DNA from: Trichuris trichiura
Lineage: Eukaryota; Nematoda; Enoplea; Trichinellida; Trichuridae
DNA length: 64,000 nucleotides
Assembly (NCBI GenBank): GCA_037903355.1
Contig: JBAJFE010000012.1
Coordinates: 558,001-622,000 of the forward strand
Direction of reading: 5' to 3'
Position 1 is the stretch's first letter. Each line of letters opens with the position of its first letter. Below are positions 38,231-48,955 of the stretch, piece by piece. The notes beneath the pieces are model-generated. The model saw nothing but the letters and a program-made list of their open reading frames with translations, was not told the DNA's origin and searched no databases. Position numbers and translations under genes: made by a program.

Positions 38231-39282
38231 TCATAGTATAACATTTTGATTGTATGGCTCCCAGGTTTATTTTAACAGCAACCGAAACTTTCGGACTGTT
38301 CTCGTCACTCGTCTTCAGCGGTGAAATAAAGGGAGAGTGAAATGATTATCCTCAACCATTTATAGATTCATTCAATCTAGACTTCAACGGGGTGACGCTT
38401 CTGTCCCACAAGACGAAAATGTTCCTCGTCTTATTCTCCCTCATTCTGTGGGGTTAGGTGAGAAGATCTTACAGTTAGGTTGACGTTTAGGTTTCAAGGT
38501 TTTATTTACGAGTTTTCCTAATCTGCGCTCACTTCTTCGTAACGATAAGCCTAAACTTCCAGTCACTGAAAAGCAGGTGTTGTTCACATACGTCGATGTG
38601 CGTGTTCTGCGATTTATATTGGTAAAACTTGTGGTACACTGCAACAATGGATCAATCAACATATGAAATGTTTAAGATAGCACAACAACGCGAAGAACAG
38701 CCTATAAAATGGAGGTCCAGGCGCCAACTGCGGACGTTGAATTGGTTATGGTAAACCCTCTCGCTGCTATGCAAAAAGCACTTAAAGCTTCTGCAGAAGC
38801 TGAAGATATCGTTCAGCGTGACAAAGCGGTAAGCTCAACAATCTTATGACAGAAAACCAATTTAAGACTACAAAAGATAAAAGAAACTTTCTACACTCGA
38901 CACAACATCGCGTACAACTGCGATTTAAGGGAAGATGTAAGCATCATATGGTCAAACTTGATTGATTCCACAAAATGCTGTACTCTACTCCAATTGGAAC
39001 TTGAACCAGAACATTGGCTTGTCAATCAAAAAATGAAGGTTGAATTTCCTTAGATTTTAGAAATGAGCAATCTGGCAAAATTTAAACACAATGGTGACAA
39101 TTCTGCGAATCCACTTTAAAACAGAAGAGATGCATTCGCGACTTAATGTCACCATTTCACTCTTCCTTTATATCACTGCCGAAGACGAGTGAAGAAAATA
39201 CCCTGAAAGTACTGGTTGCTTTTAAATTAAAATAAACGTGTAACAGGGAGAACTTCACAATCAAAACGTTTTACTATAAAAC
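38231..39282. mobile_element. Penelope-like retroelement remnant with inverted terminal repeats
   Basis: Arms of about 100-110 bases at 38231-38342 and 39154-39282 are inverted copies. Shared blocks include ATTTTGATTGT, GTTTATTTTAA, AGCAACC, TCACTCGTCTTC and AGAGTGAAAT. Between them, 38448-38582 encodes GLGEKILQLG (one stop) then FKVLFTSFPNLRSLL, resembling the linker before the Penelope endonuclease. A +1 shift leads to CACSAIYIGKTCGTLQQWIN and QH at 38598-38664, a GIY-YIG endonuclease start. The frameshift and stop show it is dead. The arms contain a CTGAAGA...CCGAAAG core (minus strand, left arm), related to the foldback repeats at 52 and 54 kb. Penelope-like elements are known to carry hammerhead ribozymes in their terminal repeats. 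Confidence 0.65.
38709..39053 (+). CDS. small gene-like ORF inside the inverted repeats
   Basis: ATG at 38709 opens 40 codons (MEVQAPTADVELVMVNPLAA onward) to a GTAAGC donor at 38829. From 38853 the frame stays open for 66 codons to TAG at 39051-39053, including KIKETFYTRHNIAYNCDLRE and EPEHWLVNQKM. Joining them needs a 24-base intron (GTAAGC...GACAG), half the size of the other introns in the window; reading through hits TGA. The product would be 106 residues, soluble and helix-prone. I recognise no family. It does not resemble Penelope proteins, so it may be a host gene caught between two oppositely oriented terminal repeats. Confidence 0.35.
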
Positions 39283-39399
39283 ATAGGGACCCTTTAAGAG
39301 CTTCACCTTCAATCTAAATAAAGCAGTCTTACAAATAATGGCGGTAGATAGAACATAGGGATGGAATGACACTAGTATTGAACGTTTACGCAATAAACG

Positions 39400-39660
39400 T
39401 AATTTTTAAAAACGGGTATGAAATACCGCAAAAAAATTTTAGAAGAAAAATTTTGGAAAAAAACGCCCGTTAAGAAGAAAATAAAAAAGAAAAACGGAAT
39501 GCCATCGGTAACTAAAGCACCCGATTTTCAATAAATAAAGGCGAAGAAGGTAGGGCAAAGGAAAAATTGTGGAAAAGCGATGAAATAAAAAAATAAAAAA
39601 CGAAGTGCCAACTAAAATAGAAATGAAATTAAAGAAGACAAAATAATTGGTTTGCATCGT
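39400..39660. repeat. A-rich low-complexity block
   Basis: Purine-rich, strongly A-biased sequence with runs such as AAAAAAATTTTAGAAGAAAAA. No coding sense. Confidence 0.6.
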
Positions 39661-40520
39661 CTACTTGCACCTTTCGCCAAAGTTCACATGGGCTTTGTCT
39701 AACTTCTAAATTCTTCATAACTGATGTTATTTGTTCAGCATAACTTTTACACTTAATCTACGAACGAACTGCCCCAAAGTAGCACCTTCGTAGCCATACT
39801 AATTTGCACAAGGAACCTCGAAAGGTTACTCCCTCGGTAAGCACTTATTAAGGCCTACCATTTTTATCATCACACGGAGTAGCGAAGACTCTACTTGACC
39901 CTTTGAGCTTATATATACTACTGCTGTGACACTCACGCTGCTATGCCGTACATTGATGCAGCTAGGTGCTCAAGTGCAATAAAGTAATTTATCTTGAAGC
40001 GTACGCTCATGAAGTTTAAAAATTTGCATAGTTTGTATTTCCAACTCTTCAGCCGACAGTTGCTGCGTTAAGTAAAAGAAAAATGACTACATGCATGCTT
40101 GCGCGAAATTACAAAATGAACTTTTTTTTGTATTGTTAAATTACAAGTTTAGTAGCACTTTACGGCGCAGAAAATCACAAACATTACAGCTAGCGTAAAG
40201 CGTTGCTCGTCTTTATCGCCTTAGTGAGGTAACAAACCAACTGACCATCCTGAGTTACCGTTGTCTCTGGATGACCACAGATTATTTGCGAGCGCACATG
40301 GGAAACCTGAAAAAACAATAAAAATACAGTATGATTCCTGTTATTTGTCTCTTCTTTGACCGCCGTTTGATTACTTGCTTTGTGCTTACAAAATACAAAG
40401 CTATAAAGCTAAATTTATACGGTGCAGAATTTGTGAACTCGACTTGCACGGAGATGATTACAACTGTTTAAACTGACAAGCGTAGTATGAAAGAAAAATT
40501 ACCATACATGTCAACGGATA

Positions 40521-43500
40521 TTATGCCTGCGAGCTGTTCAGCAGCGAGAATCGTGGTTTCACCGGGACGAACGACAGGCATACCCATAGATACACAGGCT
40601 GAAAAGTGTATGTCGCCATTTCATTAGATTAGGCAAAACAAAGCTTCAACTATTTATACCTTGTGATCACCCATGCATGTATCTTTGCCAATTATATCAT
40701 AAACTGGCGGATCTGGCACCACCTAAAATTAAGAGTCTATACGCGCATGGACAACTGGTTACGAACCTGAGCAAGACGCCATGCATGGTCATTTAAGAAA
40801 ACGCGATCACACCACGCTGGCGCTCGGGTATTCATATAAACGCCCGCCTTATCAATATCTTCCATAAATGGATAACTGAAAGAAAAAAACCATTTTGCTA
40901 CGTAGGAAGGATAAATGTTTGCATGCCTAGGCAGGAAGTTAATTGGAAATTCTCGAAGACCCAAATGGTTTTTCGGTTCTCGATCCAATTTGAAAAGCTG
41001 ATCCTAAACAGTGGAGTAGAATATACCTTTTGAAAATATGAAAAACTCAGGAAGCGCACGTACTAGTGCTTCATTTTTTATATTCATCGTATGGTTAAAG
41101 ACCTTAGAACGCACGTCCACTAGATTCTGCAAAATAAAGCAGGAGCTAAAAAAAGAGAACCGTATAAGGTAGAGGATTACTTCTCCGCTTCGAACATGTT
41201 TGTATTGTACTCTTGGTTGTCCGTCATCTCCTTGAGTGACTGTCTGAACGGCAACTGAAGGCGGTGCGAGGAGCTGAAACAACCATCATTTGCATACGCA
41301 TAATATTACTTAATCAGTTCACATTTTCCACGAGGCACTTCGTGTCCAAGCGAAAATTGAAATCGCCAAAGATGACAAGCGGAGCTTCAACCGGTAAGCA
41401 TTTATTGATCCTTAAAGAAGAAGTACGAGTTTGGGATAGCGCTTTCTCCATATGCAACTCCAACTTACTGGTCCAGTATGAACTTCAGTCCACATTCCCG
41501 CTGCTTGGCAAATACTGAGGGGCTCTGCAAGTACAAGTTCAAACCAACAAAGAACAACTGCTGAGAAAAGTCATTCACCATTTCCACAGCGGCAATGTTG
41601 CAGGAGTCGTGGAACAAGTGAACGTTGACCAAATCGAATGCGCTGAACACAACTTGCATTACGGAAAGCGTTCAAACGATTACGTTCTCACAAAGAGTCC
41701 ACTTTAAGGTGACACCGCAGGAACCCTTTGCGCGAAGGAAGGCGTTTAGGGAACATATCCTTTAAAAAACGCTTCTTTTGAAAAAAGGGCAAACCACTGT
41801 TTTCCGTATATATCTAGGACATTTGCCTGTACACATTAATGCGTTGACTAATTGAACTTAATACCTCGAAATGTTCCAAACCCTCAAACTTCATTGTGTT
41901 GAAGTTAAAAATTTCCACACTGGGCAATGTTTCATGGAAAAGATAGAGAGTTCCGAGCGCCTTAAAACCGACATAGTCGCAGGCCGTAAAGGCACAGGCC
42001 GCTGAAGAAGAAGAACGACCGTGAAAGTATCCGAACTGGAAAAGTCTTCGTCCACATACGCCAGCCCGCGACTGAGGCCAAACTGACTCGAACACTTGTC
42101 GTAAAGCAGTCTACAATTAGACCATTCACTACCCAAAGCCTTGTAAATGGCGATCGACCTTATGAAAGGCTTCATTTGTTCCATATGAAATTTAAATTCC
42201 TTTCCACCAACTTCTTGGAAATGGAACGCCAGAACTAACGGTCTTTTCTTAGTGATAACCTAGAAGACAAGCGAAAATTCATGCTCATAAGTTGGAGACA
42301 ATAAGCTCGCCCACTGTTACTATCTTGCGAACCATAGCACCACTTCCACCCTAACTAGAAAAGTTTTACCAATAGAAATTGCAAATAACGCTAATAACAG
42401 CATTACATATATTTAAAAAAATATTATGTTGCGTAGCAATGGCAATACTTCGTTCATGAAGGGGGTTTCTGATGGAGCAATGCAACTTGACCTAGAAACA
42501 ATTGGTCCTGTTGTTATACCTGTATTAATGCACACAATTTGCTTCGTGTAAATCTAGTATACGGAATACATAGAAAGCGCATGCCGTAAATACAGAGACA
42601 ACACGTACGTATACCCTGTACGGGATGCACGCAGTACATGCTGCTCAGACGTAAGATATTTTCTGTCCTCCAAAGTTTCTATATCAAACGCGTAGCACGA
42701 AGGGTGTATATCGTATACATAAAAGGTATTCACGGCATTCACACTGTATACTTTGCCCATAAGCATAATACCTGCAGAACCGACGGTTTCTATGGTACAC
42801 ATGTGTTATGTATGCGATGTATACTTGCACACGAAGAATAGTTACGTTACATGACTTTTACGTGGTTTACATGGCATATAAATAAGGTAGGTACGGCATA
42901 AATAATTTGTATGGTATAGATGTAGTAGTACCTATGGTCTACGTAACAGTATGCATTAGATATTCATGGAATCTATGGCATACACGTGATTTAAGTTGCA
43001 TATAAAGAAGGCATGTAATTGAATGCGCAACTCTTCTCAACGAAACCATATATTTTTATATTGAGGAAATTTATTTGTACGGTACGCCCCCGTTAGGCAT
43101 TTATGGTATCTCCCCTCTCTATGGCATACATGTAGCGTCTACGTTGTTTATTCTTGCACAGAGTGAATATTTAGTATAAATGTGGCATACGCGCAATATA
43201 CATTGCTTACAAGTATGGTATTTGTGATATACAAAATCCCCAGCCTTACGTGAAATATCCATAAGACCTACGACTGCTTGCATATATGGTGTGCACCTGG
43301 CATAAATTGTTTTCAAATAGGATATCTGTGATATGTCAGATATCCAGTCACACATGTAGTGTCTATGGTGCAGATTGTTGCACAAGACGAATATTTATGG
43401 CGCCTATAGCATACATATGGTTTACATTGTTTATAAAAAAGGCACTTGCGCAATATACATTATCTCTACGGTACACGTGCAGCGTACCACGCGCAAACAG

Positions 43501-44711
43501 TATATGTTATAAATATGCCCTGCAGGCAAGTATATATGCCAAAAATACTGCATGTTTGCCTTAGGTTCTATGTATCACAAGTATTTTACTTGTAAGCAAT
43601 TTATATTTTGCCTATGGCATGTATACGCCAAATACTCCCTCTACGCAAATATATATATATATATAAGAAGTATATGCCTTAGAGAGGGTAGATATAATGA
43701 ATATCTTATTTATATGCAACGTTAACGATTATACACCACAGATCACATGAATATTCCATGCATGTAGTTATATGCACCATACATATACTACATCCATGCC
43801 AAAGGGTCTATTTATGCCATAGCCATTCTGGTCATAAACAATTTGTAGCACGTAGAAGTCATATATAAAGCAAAATGCCTCGTATACAAGTATATACAGC
43901 ATACATACTGCAGAAACCGTTGGTTTCGCAGATGTTTTGCTTATACGCAAAGCATACCGCAGAAATGCCGCACATTCTATGGGTACCTTGTGTACATACG
44001 ATATATATTACTTATGTTATGGGAACGCGTATGTTATAAAAACTCTGGAGGACAGAAGGTATCTTACAAGTAAGAAGAATTTAGCATAAGTACGTGCTGG
44101 ATGCGTACTTACCACACATGCCTACTATGTATCACGTATACTGGATTCACACCTGTCAAATTGTATGCATGAGTGCAGGAATGGCAAAAGGATGAATTGT
44201 TCTGAGGCCAAATTGACTTCAGGTGAAGTTGGTGAAGTTAAACTAATCAAATCAACTTGATGCGTAAAACGATTTACGTGAATAAGTTACAAAGTTCATC
44301 TTGAAATCAGGTACAATCAAACGCTGGCATAAACGTATCATTCGAAGGAACTTTTTTGTCCCTTAATTCTGCGCTAACTGAAAATGCAACATTTTTTTCC
44401 ACTGACCATCGAAAATTAAAGCAACTTTATGAGACTGAAAATGAACAAGCGATTAATACTGTTACCAACCCAAAATTGAATGAAAATTTCATTCAGGCGG
44501 AAAAGAATATAGTTTGCTTTTAAGGAGCAGATAGGAAATAAGAGATTGATCTTTTTGCATACATACTTTTACTACTTCGGCAAACCATCCATCCTGTAGC
44601 ATCTTCACCTGCAACAATTCATAGGAAGGAAAAGGCATAATGGAATGCGCACACTTTGCCGAATAGAGAGCCAATGTTGGCAGTCAAGAAAAGGAAGGTT
44701 GACGACTCCAT
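40521..44711 (-). CDS. INPP5A: type I inositol polyphosphate 5-phosphatase
   Basis: Removes the 5-phosphate of IP3 and IP4, ending calcium signals. Exons 5' to 3': 44655-44711, 44567-44608, 42020-42259, 41865-41960, 41692-41774, 41579-41642, 41469-41524, 41323-41410, 41181-41273, 41064-41126, 40927-41003, 40767-40875, 40660-40722, 40521-40598; phases agree and give 402 residues (human 412). Signatures: LTANIGSLFGK, FHFQEVGGKEF, LVNVHLFHDS, VIFGDFNFRLDTK, NTRAPAWCDRVF and GDHKPVYL. The intron at 40876-40926 starts with GC (GC-AG). Another intron, 42260-44566, is 2.3 kb and repeat-filled. The end is uncertain: either the last exon reads to SLLNSSQA, or a further 57-base intron inside it gives PVYLWHNIR. 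Neither has the CaaX box that anchors mammalian INPP5A to membranes. Confidence 0.93.
42540..44110. repeat. degenerate tandem repeat block in the INPP5A long intron
   Basis: About 1.5 kb built from diverged copies of short words such as TATGGCATACATGTAG, GCGCAATATACATT and GTCTATGG. For example 43126-43170 and 43351-43395 match at an offset of about 224 bases, and 43191-43203 and 43448-43460 match at about 257. Many words are nearly self-complementary (ATACATGTAT-like, TATATATA at 43649-43664). No coding sense. Confidence 0.65.
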
Positions 44712-44783
44712 GAATTGAAGATCAATTCTTAGCACCGATTGAGAGGTTCAAAATTGGCCAGACACTTTTGGTAGTTAGGACAA

Positions 44784-45236
44784 ATGGAGTATATCCGGCG
44801 GCCGTCAGCTAAATTGTTGCGAAGCCTAAAAACTCGCTGCCTTAATTCACGTCGTTTATGCATTCGCAAAAATGGACAGCAGAAAAGCGATAAACACGAA
44901 AAGCGAATGAAACCAAGCAATTCAAAAGTTATAACCACTGGTTACACGATGGTTGTCGGGAAAATGGCTGAAATAAACATGCGCAATCGATCGAGGAAAA
45001 AATCAAGCAGTAAACAGAGCACTGATCACTCCTTTTATGAGTATCCTGTAGATTCTACCTACAACCGTCTACTGCTCAGGCCGCTCAGGCTATTACGTAC
45101 TATTTACGTCAGCAAACAATCGCACTCGCGATTCGAAAGTCATTTGCGTTTGTTCACATGTCAAGTCAATCGTTCAACTGCCGCTCTGAGCTGCAATATG
45201 TTTACCTCTTTCCGAAAGGCAAGAAAGAACAGGTGA
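44784..45236 (+). CDS. possible divergent ORF, unknown
   Basis: An unbroken 150-codon frame with an ATG only 72 bases from the INPP5A start on the other strand, as in a bidirectional promoter. The product would be very basic (Arg/Lys-rich throughout) with no signal peptide, membrane segment or known motif. Length is unusual for this AT-rich stretch, but there is no homology to support it. Open frames at 46209-46406 and 46619-46870 on the same strand, also Lys-rich, could be later exons, but I could not phase them. Confidence 0.3.
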   Translation: MEYIRRPSAKLLRSLKTRCLNSRRLCIRKNGQQKSDKHEKRMKPSNSKVITTGYTMVVGKMAEINMRNRSRKKSSSKQSTDHSFYEYPVDSTYNRLLLRPLRLLRTIYVSKQSHSRFESHLRLFTCQVNRSTAALSCNMFTSFRKARKNR

Positions 45237-46920
45237 GAATCTAACTATGGACACTTAGCGTGGCACGCAGTGAGACTGAATAGTGAAACAGATACTTTAA
45301 AAGGAGTTACACGTGGCAAATCTACTAAGCTATAAAGGACCTTATTTGAGACAAGTGGAAAAGACTTTGCGCTTCACTGGCACAAGCCAATCTGATTGGT
45401 ACAACTAATCATAGAATGAAAATGTCGAACAAAAGGAACAAAGAATGTTCGTCCAATAGGATAGCTGGAAATTGAAACGTAGGCACAACCAGCAAGTGGT
45501 TGACGTAAGCAAAGTTTTCCAAAATTGGAGTTTCCGAAATGTATTAAGTTTTTTTCGAAAAAATCGATTTTAAATGAGCAAACTATTGATTGCATCTTGT
45601 CGCAAAGCTTTTGCACACTGTTGTTGGTGTTTAAAAGGAATGCGCAAACATGGGTAAACAGCGTAGCAGCAGTTCGCACCGTCGCTTAAGAACGTAGAAA
45701 ATAATTACTAAAGACTGCACGGCAATGACGCGACGCATTTGCAATCGGAGTAACATTTGAAGCGTAAACAAGTGCCTAGAAAGCTCTCGTTTAACGAGAC
45801 GTATATTGTTGTTTTCCACTTTTCTTCAGTGGTTTAATAGCTTCCCGGATTGATCAGCGGAAAGATAGCAAAACTGCGCTATATTCTCGCATGAAATAAT
45901 AAATAAGACGAGTATAAATATGCATCAAGCTATAACAACTAAGGCGCGTATTAAAAGCGAAGATCTGCGAATTTAATGCGAACCAGCACGCGTTTAGGTT
46001 TGCGAAGTATTTAGCGAGTCCAAACAGATTCTAGAAACCAGATTTCTATCCTAACTACTTTCTGAAACGCGGGAATGGCTTCAAGCCAAAATGATTATCG
46101 TCTGCGCGAAAAAAGATAGGCTTTTCAATACCAGTTGCTTACTCATGAAATAGTTGCTACAATTCTGAAGGACGATTTGTTACAGCTTTAACCATTTCCA
46201 TATCCCGAATGTTCAAAAAATTCGCAACATTTTCCAGCGCCGACAGGAAGCCAAAAATGGGAAAATTACGCATAACTTCAGGTTCTGCTTTAAAGTACCA
46301 TAGATCAATTTACAAAAAGGTAAATACAGCCTTAAAAAACAAATACGGTGCTAACGAAGCTGACGACTCTGCAGGAGACATTTCAGAAAGTTATTCGGCA
46401 AAATAACTTTTCGTTCCTCCGAGATCCATCTATTAAAAATATTTTATAAAATTACCTTCACGTTACGTGATGTAAGACACACATCTAGCGTAAATGAAAT
46501 TCTTGTTTAGATTTTTAGATCCCATGCCCAACGTATCTCATTATATAACCTGCAAACACTTCAAAACAGTAGCAGCTTTGGTTTTGAGCTTCCCAGGTCC
46601 ATCTTACAGAATTCATTTATGAACATGCCGTTAAACGGCATGCGAAAACAACTTCTGAAGATCGCTACTAAAGCAACACGATACCAACCACGCATAAAAC
46701 AAAATAATTACGAGAGAACTCTCAATATACGTGCTTTTGATTTACGATTGGCTAAAAATAGCGGTGACAATAACTTCAGCAACAAACTGGAAAGTCTGAC
46801 CGAGAAGACAAAAGATTATTTTATGTTTGAGAAGGCAAACATCAAAAGAGCAGCGAAGCTATTGTTTTAAAGCCTCAATTATTAATCATGAAAAGCACGA
46901 GTTGCGCTTGGTTCGGAATT
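45237..46920. other. no firm gene
   Basis: Apart from the Lys-rich open frames at 46209-46406 and 46619-46870 (plus), nothing recognisable. Confidence 0.35.
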
Positions 46921-46921
46921 T

Positions 46922-47825
46922 TTAGATAAGACTACTTGTTGGGCTACAATGTTTTAACGGGCTAAATGCAACTTCTAGACAATAAAAAACTACACTTGAA
47001 AAGCCTGCGAGGCAAGTAGAACAGAGGTTGCATTCATTGAACAAAAAACTAACAAGAAAAAACTTACTGAAGGCAAGTGTACCGTTTTCATGCATGTGGA
47101 GCGGACGGAGGTCTCGTGGAACCATTGAAGCAAACTAATCTGCCTTAATCTTTCTGCCAAAATGTGCGATTCGTAGATATTACCGTACAAACCTGCATAT
47201 CACAAATGCACACACCGGGCGGCCGCTTTCCAACCTTGTCGAAAGCTGGTTCCGATGAGAACAGTTTGAATGGTTGAATCTTTGTTTCCAGTACCATCGG
47301 AAAAAATTTGACGTCACCAAGTCGATTTAGTTTTAAGTATAATAATTCAACTGTAAAAGAGGTTTTGCTGCTCGCGGGGAGGGGTAGGAACCCTTAAAAT
47401 AGTAAAAAGCTTAGCATACTCGTGTTGTCCTTTAGCCTATACAATATCCAAGCTGGAAAGTCGCGTGGACCTTTTTGTAGCCACTTGCCGTGTTCGGTCT
47501 GTTTGTATAACACCTCGTTCAGCTAGGCATTAGGTAGAAACTCTGATAGTGGAATAATGTCCACTGAAAGTTAAGGTGCAGTAGTACAGTAAGTAGGTCC
47601 TAGACCAAACTGTAAGACCAAAAGCGTCACGAAACTGAGTCCAGCCAAAAGGTCCACGTCTCAGGTTATTTCTAAGCCTGGTAAGTTATGCACGCTTACT
47701 GATAGTAATATTTATCATATCCAGCTCAATATCCGCAGCGAGGATAAAGATATCATTAGTGCCTTTGATTTCTAATCCGCATTTCATAGGTTCGTCGTTA
47801 TTTGTTTCCAAAGAAACAATCGCAT
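46922..47825 (-). CDS. unidentified protein, several exons
   Basis: Exons that look real by phase and composition: 47700-47825 (contains PMKCGLEIKGTNDIFILAAD), 47420-47522 (LNEVLYKQTEHGKWLQKG, then FPAWILYRLKDNT) and 47193-47350 (IELLYLKLNRLGDVKFFPMV, then KRPPGVCICDMQ). The second and third join in phase through a 69-base GT-AG intron. A possible continuation starts about 47138, after an acceptor ending AAGGCAG, and ends before 46990. The link from the first exon to the second is out of phase, so one exon between them (about 47600-47671) is unresolved. The start is also missing. I do not recognise the family; no transmembrane segment is seen. Confidence 0.45.
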
Positions 47826-48955
47826 CTGTTAAGACAATATTTCACTGCCAGAAGTAATGTACTCGTAAATTCTAAGTCATTACTACACTGCAGTGGTTTT
47901 CGTGCCATCTCAATTGCGTTAAAAGGATTAGGAGTTTATGATGCTTGCAATATTTGGGCAGCGTTTACAACCCTTGCAATAGGATTAACCTTCTACAAGG
48001 TTGATTCAGAAAGAAAGGTATGGAGAAAAGGATCTTGTCTTTTAACAGCCCGACGGTTTGAGATGTGCAGGTTCCTTTCGTAGCAAACACACCGCCAACA
48101 TGTTACGCTTTTACAGATGAGCATGCCTATCACCGTGCTTTGCCTTTGTTTAAATATAAACCAGTCTAGAAACCTTATATTTACGCTTAGGTTTAAGTAA
48201 GGCTAGAACAGGCCGGCCAGCAAACCTACAGTATGACAGCGGGACGTTTAAGAGGCAAGATTCATGGAACATTCTGAATGCTTTAAAACATATTGAACAA
48301 AACAAATGCAACCGCTTCTTTAGGAGCTATTTAGGGCGGACAGATTCTCTTAATGATACCACAAGTAGGAAAGCATTAACTATATCGAAAGACGGGGTGC
48401 CTTTTAAGTATTACTTTTAAGTATTTAAGTAGTATTAACTAATAGAATTTCGAAAATAGCAAGAAAACTAGAGTGCTACTTCATGATCAAATTTCTGGTA
48501 TCGTTTTTCTTGGGTTCGTTATGATAACACAAAAGTTTACCAAACCAATTGCCTTATAACTGATAGTAGCCCATGTAAAAGCCTTTTTCATATAGGCGCT
48601 TGCTTGTCTCTGCTGGTAGTCTTTTTTTTAAAAAACCGCCTACGGGGAAGATGGTAGATCAAATCTATTTACAATACACTCCGTTTTGCTGATAAAAATG
48701 TACCACTTTTGCGCAGGCTACTAGCAATCGAACTGGGAGATGATCATCGCTTTGAAGTTCTTCATCACGTTAAAAATAGAACTTTACTGAATACGGCATC
48801 CATTATGTGCAAGCATGCGAATATGCGGTTCGAAATGACCAAACTGCAAATGCAAGTCGGCAAAGAAAATTTTTTTTGCTCTGCGACACGGGTACTCGCA
48901 AAAGCACCTTCTCCACCTCTCATGATACAACAGCGCCGTCTTGCACAGGTATACT
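47826..48955. other. no recognisable gene except a dispersed repeat
   Basis: Upstream exons of the unidentified minus-strand protein may lie here, but none was recognised. It contains dispersed repeat copy 3. Confidence 0.35.
48184..48250 (+). repeat. dispersed repeat, copy 3
   Basis: CTTAGGTTTAAG-like start, then GGCCAGCAAACCTACAGTAT and GACAGCGGGACG. Shares its core with 14.9 kb (one mismatch over about 24 bases) and more loosely with 17.1 kb. Confidence 0.5.

Noticed and set aside
40521..40600. Alternative open frame (VRPGETTILAAEQLAGIISV) as a separate gene
   Set aside because: The frame that continues the invariant DHKPV motif of the phosphatase explains this exon; the other frame has no start or homology. 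Noted only as a curiosity.
41004..41026. 23-base intron in INPP5A
   Set aside because: It breaks phase; a GTACGT donor at 41063 gives a 60-base intron with correct phase and better family alignment.
41264..41518. 84-codon open frame on the plus strand
   Set aside because: It is the antisense of INPP5A exons that encode VIFGDFNFRLDTK.
43640..43665. CRISPR-like array in the intron repeat block
   Set aside because: Repeats are degenerate with irregular spacing, and the genome is eukaryotic.
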